A stretch of 64,000 nucleotides of DNA from Malassezia japonica (lineage: Eukaryota; Basidiomycota; Malasseziomycetes; Malasseziales; Malasseziaceae): assembly GCF_029542785.1 (NCBI RefSeq), contig NC_083370.1, positions 124,001-188,000 of the forward strand, read 5' to 3'. This document shows, in pieces, positions 19,647-29,435 of the stretch. The notes below the pieces were generated by a model that saw only the letters and a program-made list of their open reading frames with translations, was not told the origin of the DNA and ran no database searches. Made by a program: the position numbers and the translations under genes. The first letter of the stretch is position 1; each line of letters starts with the position of its first letter.

Positions 19647-20768
19647 CTATGTGGAGCGCGCCGCAGGCAGCGCTCGCCAGAAGGGCGCGTCGCGCCAGGA
19701 TGCGTCGAGACGCACCGCGCGCGTGCCGCGGGCAAAGGTACAGGGGGCATCGGGGGTAGGGTTGGCTTCGCGCACCTTGCGCGCGTTTTCAGCGTCGTGG
19801 AACGCGTCCCAGAGCGCGCGGGGCTCGGAAGGCGTGCTGTCGCGTTCCAAGTACCAAATTTCCTCGACGCCTTCTGCGATGAGATAGTCACGTAGGCGTG
19901 CATAATTCAGCGCAATTTGCTGGACACCGTGCGAGTCGTCCGAGAGGGCGATGCGGCCGTGCGCGGCGCGGATCATGCGCAGGATCTCTTTGCCAGGATA
20001 GGTCTCGCCGTCCCATCCTTTGCGGAACGCCGCCGAGTTTGCCTCAAACAGCGCCCCATAGCTCGCAGCAAACCGAATATTGCGCTCTAGCTTAGAATAG
20101 AGCGCAGCACCGCTGGGCGTGGTCGCCGAGGGGAGCCAGGGGGCTTTGGGGGTAAAGAGGCGGTACAAGTCAAAGTGCCCAATGACTTCGGGGCGCAGGC
20201 GGCCCATGACCTCGAGTTGCGCGTCCAGGTAGTTGGACAGGAGCGCAGAATACGCCGCGGGGTCGTTCGTGGGCGCGCTCGCGCTCGTGCTGTGCGCAAG
20301 GGCACGTTCAAATGTCGGTACGTCGAAATCGATCGGAATGCCGTGGGCATGGTGCACAGACCCGACCATGTATTCCACAATGCCCAGACCGACAGCAGGG
20401 GGAGGCAGCGGCGACTCGGACTCGCCCTCAGCGGACAAGACTTGGTACAGATAGTCGACACTCTGGGGCGACACGATGTTTTCCGTCTCGCACCCTACTA
20501 GGATGTGCATGGGCTTTGGAGCATCCGCATACTGTTTCTGCAGTGCGCGCGCCTTTTTCAAGTACGCTTGGAACTGGTCGTTGAGCCCTTCCGGCGTGAG
20601 GCCAGCCTCGACTTCTTCAGGGTACAGCTGCTCCGGAAGGGCGCGAGGAGAATGTTCCGACAAGTGAAAGTGGGTAAACCCTAGCTCAGCAGCACATGCT
20701 ACGACCTCGTCCAGCGTCGACTTGGCATGCTTGCAAAACTCCCCCGAGTGGGAATGATGGGAGTGCAT
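19647..20768 (-). CDS. HIS2: Histidinol-phosphatase, PHP family
   Basis: 373 aa, single exon. Catalyses histidinol phosphate to histidinol in histidine synthesis. The PHP metal site starts right at the N-terminus (MHSHHSHSGEFCKHA), with LSEHSPRALP, GCETENI, GSVHHAHGIPIDFD, IGHFDLYRLF and a late SDDSHG motif. This set and order match fungal His2 (PHP type, not the HAD type). The start sits 45 bp from the divergent gene at 20814. About 230 bp without a gene separate its stop from SDH2. Confidence 0.93.
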   Translation of the reverse strand: MHSHHSHSGEFCKHAKSTLDEVVACAAELGFTHFHLSEHSPRALPEQLYPEEVEAGLTPEGLNDQFQAYLKKARALQKQYADAPKPMHILVGCETENIVSPQSVDYLYQVLSAEGESESPLPPPAVGLGIVEYMVGSVHHAHGIPIDFDVPTFERALAHSTSASAPTNDPAAYSALLSNYLDAQLEVMGRLRPEVIGHFDLYRLFTPKAPWLPSATTPSGAALYSKLERNIRFAASYGALFEANSAAFRKGWDGETYPGKEILRMIRAAHGRIALSDDSHGVQQIALNYARLRDYLIAEGVEEIWYLERDSTPSEPRALWDAFHDAENARKVREANPTPDAPCTFARGTRAVRLDASWRDAPFWRALPAARST

Positions 20769-20813
20769 CAGCGGTCAGTGCGCCCACGTGGCCACCTTGC
20801 TTTCCTCCACCTC

Positions 20814-22283
20814 ATGAGCGCCGAGGAACTGGGCGCCGCGTCGGCGAGCGCGCCGCAGCCGCAGCGTATCCTTGGGTCCAAGAAAGGGTACTACAAGGTA
20901 TCTTTTGTGCCGCGGCGTGACTCGCGAGCGAGTGCTCCGCCGTCGGACGTAATTCCCGAGCCCGAATGGATGCCCAAAGATCAGGTGCCCGCCGATCTCG
21001 TCGCGACTTGGCGTGCGCTGCGTACCGAACGCGCTTCGTTCAAGGAGGAGATCCAAAAAGAGGCGCAGAAACGCATTGATGAAGATATACTTGCGACAGA
21101 GGCCCTCGACGAAGGGCCTCAGCCGGTGGAGGCGCCAGAAGGCGTAGCAGACGAAACGGCCAATGTGCCGCCCGCCGGAGAGAGCGTCGACGTGTCTATG
21201 TCTGATACGCGCGATGCGGACGTTTCGGCTGTGTCTGCGTTGATGGAGCAGCCCGAGTCCAACAATGATGGGGCGGTCGATGCTTCCAACATACCCCGTG
21301 AGGACGACACCGCGCCCCCCGGCCCTCAGGAGCACCAGACGCCCCGCAAAGAAGGCATATTGACTTCGGCAGTCGCCGCAATCCGTGCGCGTTTCCACCC
21401 TACGTCGTCTCCGTCGGAGCAGCAAGGCAGAGAGTCTGGATCTGCGCCGCCTTCCGAGTCCGCGCCGTCCCGGCGTGTGCGTCGCCCGGTGGATGGCGGC
21501 TCCGAGTTCCGCCCTCAAGGCGACTCGATCGAGAGCGTGACGCAAGACGCCCAGGCCTTTATCCAGCGCCTCTTGCACGAAAAAGATCAGATGCGCGAAG
21601 AGCTTGGTTTTGTACGCAAACTCTACCAAGAAGCCTCGTCGAGCGCCGTCGACAATACCACGCAGCTCGAAGAGGCCCGCAAAGAAATCGTCATGCTTAA
21701 AGGCCAGCTCAAAGACGGACTTGCTCTGCAGCAGCAGTTTGTCCAGGCACAGAAGCAGCAGTGGGAGGACGAGGCGGCGCAGCTGCGTGCGCAACTCGCC
21801 CTTTTCCAAGGGCAGCAAGCACGCACCGATGCCGAAATACGCCGCAAGGCGGCCGAGTGGGACATGCACCTGGAGCGCGAGCGTATCGAGGCCGAGCAGC
21901 GCGCAAAGGCCTGGGCGAAATGGGACGAGCGGAGAAAGCGCGATGGACTTTTTTATGCAGGCGAAGCACAGCCTGCTGAGGCGCTGGCCGCTCTCGAGCC
22001 CATTGTTTCCGCACCTGCTCCTGTCTCTTCTATTCCTATCCCTGATACCATTACCGACGAGCTTGCAGAGCTCGCGGCCGAGGCCCAAGAGGCGGGCCTC
22101 GAGGATACGCTGCCCCAGCCACGATCGCGCCGCCGCCGCGCGCGCCCTGACCCAGAGGATCCTTCAAAGCGGCCGCGGGTCGAAGACAATGTACCGACGC
22201 CGCCTGCCGCGGTCTCGGAGCCGCTGGTAACTGATCCGATCACTACGGTGTCTACCGAGGTGCCAATGCCGCCCTTCCCTTAG
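20814..22283 (+). CDS. Unrecognised coiled-coil protein with basic, probably nuclear tail
   Basis: 489 aa, single exon. The frame is open upstream to 20727, but the first ATG clear of the divergent HIS2 gene is 20814. The N-terminus has GSKKGYYKVSFVPRRD and EPEWMPKDQVPADLVATWRAL, which look conserved but match no family I can name. A Ser/Pro/acidic region (about residues 100-230) is followed by a long predicted coiled coil (about 245-390, EKDQMREELGFVRKL to RAKAWAKWDERRKRDG). The tail carries a basic patch (RSRRRRARPD, SKRPRVED) that could be a nuclear localisation signal. No function is assigned. Confidence 0.72.
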   Translation: MSAEELGAASASAPQPQRILGSKKGYYKVSFVPRRDSRASAPPSDVIPEPEWMPKDQVPADLVATWRALRTERASFKEEIQKEAQKRIDEDILATEALDEGPQPVEAPEGVADETANVPPAGESVDVSMSDTRDADVSAVSALMEQPESNNDGAVDASNIPREDDTAPPGPQEHQTPRKEGILTSAVAAIRARFHPTSSPSEQQGRESGSAPPSESAPSRRVRRPVDGGSEFRPQGDSIESVTQDAQAFIQRLLHEKDQMREELGFVRKLYQEASSSAVDNTTQLEEARKEIVMLKGQLKDGLALQQQFVQAQKQQWEDEAAQLRAQLALFQGQQARTDAEIRRKAAEWDMHLERERIEAEQRAKAWAKWDERRKRDGLFYAGEAQPAEALAALEPIVSAPAPVSSIPIPDTITDELAELAAEAQEAGLEDTLPQPRSRRRRARPDPEDPSKRPRVEDNVPTPPAAVSEPLVTDPITTVSTEVPMPPFP

Positions 22284-22433
22284 AGCGCTTGTCATAGTGT
22301 GGAGGTCTGCACTGCCGCGACGCGCCCCTTGCGCAAACCACGTGTGAAGGCATTTGTGTGCGAATGCGGAAAGCGACGCGCTGACTTTGGAAAAAGCTAC
22401 ACGAACGGTTGGCACGGGGTTGCCTGTCTGACG

Positions 22434-23832
22434 ATGAGTGTTGACCTCCCCCCCTCAGACACGCCGTCTGGGAGTGAGCAAGGGAGCCCTGTCAAGCGCA
22501 GCGCGCCTTCGCTGGAGCAGCTCGCCGCACGGTATCACAAAGACCGGCCAGCCACTGAAGAAGTGAAGCGGAGTCCGGACGCCGAGTCGGGTACGTGCCG
22601 AAACTAACGCAGCGCCGAGCCTCCGACGCCTAGGCCTTGCTGGTCGTCTAGGAAATGCAAGTGACTCCGCAAAGCAGACGCAGACATGGACCAAGAGCAA
22701 CGTCATTCCCAGCCTGAATGAAATCCGCGCACGATTGAATCAGCGGGGCGTGGACGTCACCTCGTCGAAATGGAGCAAGAGAGGCTCGAGTCCGACCAAG
22801 GAGCTGGAGGAGGTCGTACAGGAACTGTGCGCAGGCGCGCAGGATCCGAATGTTGATGCGGCGGAGGGCGCGAAGGAGAGCGAGCCCAAGAAGGAAGCGC
22901 CCGCCGGGGAGAGTCACAGCGGGGAACTGAATGCAACGGAAGAGAAGGCCAACGAGCCCGAGTCGAATATCACGAAAGAGGCGCCTGCCGCGCCCAGCAA
23001 CGAAGGAAACGAAGCCCCTGCCCCTGCCCCCGAGTCGCAAAGCAGCGACACCCCCTCGACAGGGCCTGCGCTGTCTGGTAAAGAAGCAGCTGTTGCGGCC
23101 AAGTCCGGCAAGAAACACCCTCTGCAAAATACATGGACCCTCTACTACGACGGCCAGTCGCACCAAAAGCCAAGCAGCAGCGACCAGTACGAGTCCAAGC
23201 TCAAGTGCATCGGGCACTTTAAGACGCTCGAGTCCTTCTTTGACACGTTTGCGACGCTGCACCGACCGAGCCAGCTTGGGCGGAATACCAACTACCACCT
23301 GTTCAAGAACGGCATTAAGCCGATGTGGGAAGATCCTGCGAATGCCAAAGGGGGCCGCTGGGTGCTGACGCTGCGTGAGCAAGCGAACTCGGTCGGCGGC
23401 CGTGCGGCGCACGAAGCCATCCTCGACCGCAGCTGGATGTGGCTCGTGTTTGGCCTGATTGGCGAGCACTTTGACGAGAAAGACCAAGTGACCGGTGCCG
23501 TATGTTCGCTGCGAACCAAAGGCGACCGTATTGCCCTCTGGCTCCGCGAGAAGGAGCCGGTGGAGGATGTGAATGCGCTGGGCGAGCGCTTCTTGCGCCT
23601 CCTCGAGATCCACGATTTGCCAAACACGAATTTGGAGTTCTCGGTGAACGACGGCCCGAAAGGCAACTACATGTCGGTGCGCAACGGCCCCAAGCCCAAA
23701 CAGGATCCCGTCGAGATCGACGACAAGGAGCCTGCGCTCGAGACGTGGCTTGACAGCGATATCACGCTGCACCCACAAGACCATGCGCGATACTATGCGC
23801 AGCATGCGCACGGCAAGGAGGGTGAAATGTAG
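22434..23832 (+). CDS. eIF4E-family cap-binding protein, 4EHP-like, with long N-terminal extension
   Basis: Exons 22434-22590 and 22613-23832 (22-nt intron), 458 aa. The eIF4E core starts at about residue 221 (HPLQNTWTLYYDG) and keeps LFKNGIKPMWEDPAN with the cap-stacking Trp (about 291), GGRW, SWMWLVFGLIGE and GAVCSLRTKGDRIALW. The second cap-stacking Trp (human W56) is Tyr here (about 245, SSSDQYESK), as in 4EHP/class II proteins. The dorsal Trp that contacts eIF4G (human W73) is Phe (LESFFDTF). The 220-residue extension is Glu/Ala/Pro-rich. Canonical eIF4E is about half this size, so this may be a regulatory 4E protein rather than the main initiation factor. Confidence 0.85.
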
Positions 23833-23885
23833 GTTTAGGATAGACTACGTCCCACAAAAGACGAAAGACGATACTATGCATACAG

Positions 23886-24195
23886 CTAGTGCAGCTCGAG
23901 CGAGTCACCCTGCGTCAGTTGCAACACCTACGTCGTGAATCTCGTCTGGGTCAGCAAGGGCACGTACAGTCGGCGAGCGTGATATGGTCCTTAAAGGTGC
24001 TGTACGCCTTCTTGAGGATGATCTGGGTGAGCCGTGTCGCTTACCTTTTGCGGCGCCGTACCAGTCTGCGCTGCAATGAGCTTCTTCAGGTCTCCGACCG
24101 TGTCGTCCGGCGAGCACTTGACACGCACTGCATTAGCACACACGCCTACCTTTGCGGCCAAGACGGTCGTTGGCGATCACCTCAATCATCGGCAT
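23886..24195 (-). CDS. HUB1: Ubiquitin-like splicing modulator Hub1/UBL5
   Basis: Exons 24195-24150, 24127-24045, 24022-23968, 23945-23932 and 23909-23886; all four introns are exactly 22 nt; 73 aa. Spliced protein: [68 protein letters not shown]. This follows Hub1/UBL5 along its whole length, including the surface that binds HIND motifs of Snu66. Two differences from UBL5 are visible: the usual KKWY is KKAY, and the C-terminal di-tyrosine is replaced by a single His. Met at 24189 is an equally good start. Hub1 binds the tri-snRNP and helps use of weak 5' splice sites. Confidence 0.93.
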
Positions 24196-24230
24196 GGTGG
24201 AGGAAGTGGAGGGGCAAAGGGGGTATCGCG

Positions 24231-25175
24231 CTAGCCCAACATGGCCACGTCTTCTATGGGCGTCGGCAGGAACTGGGACGCATGGGCATACATGCGCCCC
24301 CACACCTGTTCCGGCAGTGTTTCTAGTATAGTAGGGTCGTCGAACACGTAGTGAAACTCGGGCGTCGCACACACCCAAAACAGGTGCTTGTCGGGCTCCT
24401 CGAAGCGGCGCAGCGCGCGCACCATCGCGAGCAGGTCGAGCGTGTACACGCCCTCGATCTCTGCGAGCATCCGCGCGTTGGTATCATTGGAGAGAAGAAA
24501 GACGCGGGGGTGCGAGGCACGCAGGTCCGTGCACAAGGCGACGATGCTTTGGTCGTTGGTCTGGGTAAGCAGCGGCACGTACCAGAGACGAGTGCACCCT
24601 TGCACTGTCGGGCGGAGCCGTCTGCACGTGCAGCACCCACCGCGCACGGTGACTGGCCGCCGGAGTCTGCTTTTGGCGCTGGACGGTTTCCAGGAGCCAG
24701 CGGCTGGCATGGCGCGCGGCGCCGCCGACGCTGCTGTGCGTATCCTCGAGCTTGCGCTCGCTGTGTTTCATTCCGTCGAGCTCTTCCAGTACCGTGTGGG
24801 GTACAACGAGATACACAGGCGTCGTGCTATGCACGGCCGCTGCAAAGAGCATGTCAAAGAGATGCTGCACATTTCGCAAGAGACGCAGCAAAACGTTGCT
24901 ACATGAGTGCAATATACGTACGTATCGAGCACCCAGACCATGCTGTGCGTCGTAGCAAATGGCAGCAGCGGCGCTGTCGACGGCCTCGTCGGCGCCGCGG
25001 CCGGTCGCTGCGCCGGCGCCTCGTCCTCGACCTGGTCCATCAGCTCCTCCTCCACCCATGTCTCTTCGTGCCCCTCCGCGTCGCCTCCCTGACTTCTGCC
25101 GATGGTGAGGCGGACGGGCCCCGAGGCGACCGGACCCTGGTACTGTGCATTAAAATAGTCCGCGTACGTCCCCAT
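24231..25175 (-). CDS. PIN-domain protein, Swt1-like
   Basis: Exons 25175-24922, 24898-24583 and 24560-24231 (introns 23 and 22 nt), 299 aa. A polar N-terminus of about 80 residues precedes a PIN nuclease domain: MVWVLDTNVLLRLL with the first catalytic Asp, VVPHTVLEELDGMKHS, ARHASRWLLE, TNDQSIVALCTDLRASHP and VFLLSNDTNARMLAE. VLDTNVLL and TNDQSI appear only after splicing. This motif series is that of Swt1, an endonuclease involved in mRNP quality control at the nuclear pore, but the protein is shorter than yeast Swt1; Nmd4-like PIN proteins are the alternative. Same strand as HUB1, 35 bp upstream of it. Confidence 0.8.
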
Positions 25176-25210
25176 GCACAACGCGGCACGTGGAGGAAGA
25201 GCTACGACAA

Positions 25211-26216
25211 CTAGTGGGTGTTAAAGTAGTGCATGATCACCTCGTAGGTCAAGATCGTCAAGCCCGAGTTGGGTACGGTGCGGACGAGGTTGACGCCCAT
25301 GCCCTTGTAGAAGCCGTGGATGCCCTCTTGCCGTGCGATCAGCTGGATGGCTTGGACAAAGCCGGTATAGCGGTTCGATTGTGCGCCGCTCGCAGCGCGC
25401 TCGGGAACCATTTGAAGGCGTGTGCGCAGCACTTCGTGGGGGTATGTAGCAATGGATGCGAGCATTTTCGAGCCGCCGCTGCACAGCAGAATCATACCTG
25501 GCGAGAGTGCCTCGGTCTGCTGGTAGTCCACTGCGGTCAGAGGTGATACGTACTTGCAAGCCGCTTAAAGTGCTCGTAAAGAGGAAACTGAACCACAACA
25601 TGGGATACGCCCAAGAGACTCGGGAAGAGGCCCTTGTAAAAGCCGCCGATGCCCTCCTGCCGGTAAATTTTGGCAAACGCGTCGAGGATATTTCGGTAGC
25701 GGAGCTCTTCGGGCTCTTTCGATGTTTGGAGCATCGAGCGTGTCTTGACCACCCAGAGCGGGCTCGTACACGTCGTGCTCGCAGCGCCCGCCGTCATGGC
25801 GCTCGCAATGTGGGTAAGGAAGGTTTCTTTTCCGTCGGTGGCTGGGTGAGTCGGGACACGTACTCAGATGCGTGCGGAAGAAGGTTTTTCCTGCGTCGTA
25901 TACTGAAAAGTAGATCGCCCAGGTCGGCAGATAGCCGACCATCGTCGGCCCGAGCCCGCGATAGAAGCCGCGGAACCCGTCATCGTGCCAGATGTGGCGA
26001 ATGATGTCTGCGTGAGATACACCACGTACGAGTTACACCTTGTACGCTGGATGTAGAGGCCCCGATCTCGGAGCGGATGCCTGTCTGGACTTGGAGGCGT
26101 GTCTTGATCACGTCCAGAGGACAGGTCACGATACTCGACACCAAGCCTGCACAGGCACCCGCAATCGCCGAGTCGCGGGCCTCCGAGCGGGGGTTATCGC
26201 TGGAGCGCGTAGACAT
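25211..26216 (-). CDS. Mitochondrial carrier, NAD+ transporter (Ndt1/Yia6) type
   Basis: Exons 26216-26030, 26007-25864, 25841-25554 and 25530-25211 (introns 22, 22, 23 nt), 312 aa. Three carrier repeats with signatures [26 protein letters not shown] and [37 protein letters not shown] and [20 protein letters not shown] resemble the yeast NAD+ carriers Yia6/Yea6; the folate/FAD carrier group is the nearest alternative. The repeat phasing and PX[DE] motifs are intact. Short N-terminus, no presequence, as usual for inner-membrane carriers. Confidence 0.87.
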
Positions 26217-26356
26217 GCAGTGCCCGTGCGAATCGTTCTTGACGCCTGCGCCTAGCGCTCGCTGCAGCTTGCCAGTCGGCCCGAGGAACCTGCGCGCCGC
26301 GACGACTGCCCACGTAATTCCGTGGATGGGAGATATGCGCGTTTGCTGTGGCCGCG

Positions 26357-27047
26357 ATGGCCTACGCTAGGGCGAGGGTGTGGGCGGCGAATGCGACGCG
26401 CCTCAGCGTGTTCACTGTGCAGGTGATGTGCGTCGTGCACCTTGTGAACCAGCACCTGTTTGAAGTGCGGATGGTAGGTGCCTGATCTAATGTAGTGCAA
26501 AGGCGCCTCGATGCTGCCTACTTTGTCGCCTGCAGGCGACCTTGTCTTGCATATGCGGCTGCCATTTTTGCGGGCGCTGGCCAAGACGCCGCTCGCAGAT
26601 AGCGACCTGACCTCGCGCTTCCCCCCCGTACCAAAAGGGCTACCGTGCGCAAAGACAGACCCCAGCATGGGCCTCGGGTTAAAGCTCGGCGACATGGTCG
26701 TCGCCATTTCGCCCGCCGATCCGTCGCGCACGGTGTGCAAACGGATTCTGGGCATGCCGGGCGACACGGTCCTGGTCGACCCCAGAGACGTAGCGAGCGG
26801 CCTGTCGGACGCGGCGATCGCCCACGCGGAGCTCGCGCGCCATCTCGAAGGACCGCACGCGCGGATGCACAATGCGCGTATCGTCACCATTCCGCCCGGG
26901 CACGTCTGGCTCGCGGGCGACAACCTCGCGAACAGTACCGACAGCCGGCATTATGGGCCGGTGCCGATGGCGCTCGTAAAAGGACGCGTCGTCGCGCGGC
27001 TATACCCCCACCCGCAGTGGCTGCGCAATGCGCTGCATCGTGTATAG
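26357..27047 (+). CDS. IMP1: Mitochondrial inner membrane protease subunit 1
   Basis: Exons 26357-26473 and 26496-27047 (22-nt intron), 222 aa. Type I signal-peptidase family. An N-terminal hydrophobic anchor (SVFTVQVMCVVHLVNQHLF) is followed by CKGASMLPTLSPAGD with the catalytic serine, which is completed only by splicing. Then come LGDMVVAISPADPSRTVCKRILGMPGD with the catalytic lysine, and VWLAGDNLANSTDSRHYGPVPMALVKGR. Imp1 matures Cox2, Gut2-type and cytochrome b5 reductase precursors in the intermembrane space. There is an insert of about 25 residues after LRALAKTPLADSD compared with short family members. Its stop is one base from the convergent stop at 27049. Confidence 0.93.
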
Positions 27048-27048
27048 A

Positions 27049-28054
27049 CTACGAAGAAGTACCTTGCGCCACGGTCTGCAGGCGCTGCTCAAAGAGCGCC
27101 GCATTTTCCACCTTCACGCTCACTTCGCTCTGGAAGTGGTCGGGCAGGCGCGCGACGATCTCCTTGTCGGACTCGGGCGCAGGACCGCGGTAGGAAAGCA
27201 GCACTGCGTCGTCCTTGCCGACGCCTGACAGGTCCGGGAGACGCACGTTGTAGCGCAGCACGCCCGTGTCGTCGAGCGACGCGGGCGCGACGTACCGCGA
27301 GCGCCAGTGCGCCGTCGCCGTGCGCGTGTCGGCAAAGAGGGAGCAGGTATACTCGTCGGCAGTGGCACCGTCGGCGATCTGCACACCAGTGAGCGCCTCG
27401 AGGAGCGTCTGGCGCGCCTCGGCGCGCTCGAGCTTCGCCTTGAGTTCCTCGAGCTCCTTGCTGCTCGCCGCGCCCTGCGCCGGTGCCGCATTCTCAGCGC
27501 GCTCGCTGGGGCTGAGCACCATCTCATCCGGCGCCAGCATCGGCTGCCGCGACTCTTGCGGCTGGCGGCGGTTGAGCATCACGAGGAGCTGGTCGTCGGA
27601 TGTGCCTGCTTGGCTTTTCTGCGTGAGTATAAACACGTACGCGAATCTCTTCCCATGCCTTCTTCTTATCAAAGCTCTGCGTGCTCTTGGTATAGTCAAA
27701 CTCTTCCAAATAGTTCACAGGGGGAGCCGTCGTCGGCGTCGACGTGCCCTTCTTTTTGCCCGAGCGCTTCTTTTTCGACTCGGACGGCGGCGCAGGCGCA
27801 GGCGCAGCAGGCGCGGCAGCAGCCGGTGCTGCCGGCGTCGCCGCGGCACTCGCAGCCTCAGCCACGGCACCGACGCCCTCCGAGACAATGCTCACGTCCA
27901 GGAGCACATCGCGGCGCACCTGGCACGTCTCGCCCGTGTCTTTGCGCTCCACAGTCAATGTCGCAGTAGTAGGATCTACACTCAAAATCTTGGCAGGATA
28001 TGCATCGCCATTGCGCAGCGTGAGCTTCACGAGCGCGCCCGTAAACGAGGACAT
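27049..28054 (-). CDS. Edc3-like N-terminus (LSm, FDF) joined to a Csm1/Pcs1-like C-terminal domain
   Basis: Exons 28054-27641 and 27618-27049 (22-nt intron), 327 aa. Residues 1-60 read as an LSm domain (FTGALVKLTLRNGDAYPAKI). An Ala/Pro-rich linker leads to an FDF-type motif (EEFDYTKSTQSFDKKKAW) and a LNRRQ..APDEMVL stretch like that of decapping activator Edc3. Instead of Edc3's YjeF-N domain there is a coiled coil (KELEELKAKLERAEARQTLL) and a globular end: EALTGVQIADG, YTCSLF, LRYNVRLPD, IVARLPDHFQSEVSVKVENA. This is reminiscent of the monopolin subunit Csm1/Pcs1. Both assignments are from motif memory; the joined frame itself is clear. What it does is not known. Confidence 0.68.
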
Positions 28055-28095
28055 GACCGATCCAAGCAACCCGGTGGAGATGTTTAGTCAGCGTA

Positions 28096-29400
28096 CTACG
28101 GCGCCGACTCGATGCGATTCGACGTGCTGCTGGCGGGCCGTGCAATGGCTTGGCCCGCGGCAGCGCGCGAAGTATTGGACGCAGCAACGTCGGCGTGGAG
28201 GAGGTGTGGCGTGCGAGAGCGGCTGGGGGCACGCGACGCGGTCTCTTCGCTTTCGTCGAGTGTAAAGATGGCCGGCCGCGCGCCGCTCTCCTCGTCGTGG
28301 CTTGCGTGAGGCGCCTCGGCGCCCGATACCGACTTCCACGTATCATTTTGGAGCGTGCCCATCGCCACCGTGTCGGGGTTACTGGATTCGGTGCGCTCCA
28401 TGACGGCGACACGCTGTTCCATCGCGTCGCGCACTTCCTCAGTGCGGAATACGTAGAAGCACACGGTCGCAAGGCAGCCGCCCGCGACCAGGTCGATGAG
28501 GTAGTGGTGCATCAGGTACATGGTGCACCAGTACAGCCAGAAGCTGTAGCCCCAGTAAAAGACGCGCTTGTCGATCGCAAAGCGGCCGATGCGGACCTGG
28601 CCGGGGAAAAAGTACGAAAGGAAGAGCGACTCGCACGTCGCGCATGCCGCGTGCAGCGACGGGAATGCGCCAAAGACGACCGGGGCGCCGGTGAACGTGA
28701 GCGTGTACCCGTGTCCTTTGAACAAAGCGTCGATGCGTGCCAGACCAGCCGGCGATCCGCGCATGCCGTAGTTGGCCGGCGTAAGACCCTCGCGCAGCTC
28801 GTACCAGGGCGGCGCACACGGGAATGCGATCTGAATTAGCACACCGATCAGGTTCGTAAAGCCGAACGCGTTGCCAAACACCTTGACACTGCCGACCGGG
28901 GCGTAGACAAAGATGAAGGCGGCGACGACAAAAGGCGCTGCAAAGTGCACGACACCGTACGGGATCCACGCGAGGATATCAAGTGCGGGGTGTCCAAAGC
29001 GCGTGAGGATGTCCGAGATATTTGCGCCGTACCAGATCGTCTCGAGCGTCGGGAGGACCGAGACCCAAATGTGCGGGCGCGTGCTGGCGGGGATAAAGCG
29101 GCACGAATAGAAAAGAAGAAGCCACAAAAGGATGGGTGATGCTGGAAGGATGAACTGCGATGAGATGGGGAAGAGCAGCGCCAGCGTATAGAGAATGGGC
29201 GGCAGGAGTTTATAAGGAAAGGGCGGCTCGCGAATGACGATCACCGAAAAAAGCGCAATCACAAACATCGCGCCGTACTTGAACCGCTCACCTCGTGTCA
29301 TGCGGTACTCGCGCAATTTGCGCAAGTTATCCGCCGGCGACGTACTAAACGTCAGCCGCGAGACGGAGGCCAGTACCGCGGTCAAGAGCTGTTGGATCAT
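28096..29400 (-). CDS. AUR1: Inositol phosphorylceramide synthase catalytic subunit Aur1
   Basis: 434 aa, single exon. Transfers phosphoinositol from phosphatidylinositol to ceramide in the Golgi, an essential fungal step and the target of aureobasidin A. Several transmembrane helices, and the lipid phosphatase-like motifs: APPWYELREGL, ANYGMRGSPAGLARID, GAFPSLHAACA with the catalytic His, and HHYLIDLVAGG. The cytosolic C-terminal tail of about 100 residues is Ser/Thr-rich. The start at 29400 is 35 bp from the divergent CX9C gene. About 41 bp separate its stop from the upstream start of the Edc3/Csm1-like gene on the same strand. Confidence 0.96.
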   Translation of the reverse strand: MIQQLLTAVLASVSRLTFSTSPADNLRKLREYRMTRGERFKYGAMFVIALFSVIVIREPPFPYKLLPPILYTLALLFPISSQFILPASPILLWLLLFYSCRFIPASTRPHIWVSVLPTLETIWYGANISDILTRFGHPALDILAWIPYGVVHFAAPFVVAAFIFVYAPVGSVKVFGNAFGFTNLIGVLIQIAFPCAPPWYELREGLTPANYGMRGSPAGLARIDALFKGHGYTLTFTGAPVVFGAFPSLHAACATCESLFLSYFFPGQVRIGRFAIDKRVFYWGYSFWLYWCTMYLMHHYLIDLVAGGCLATVCFYVFRTEEVRDAMEQRVAVMERTESSNPDTVAMGTLQNDTWKSVSGAEAPHASHDEESGARPAIFTLDESEETASRAPSRSRTPHLLHADVAASNTSRAAAGQAIARPASSTSNRIESAP

Positions 29401-29435
29401 GGCGCCGGAAGCAAAGCCACGTGGCTTCCTCCACG

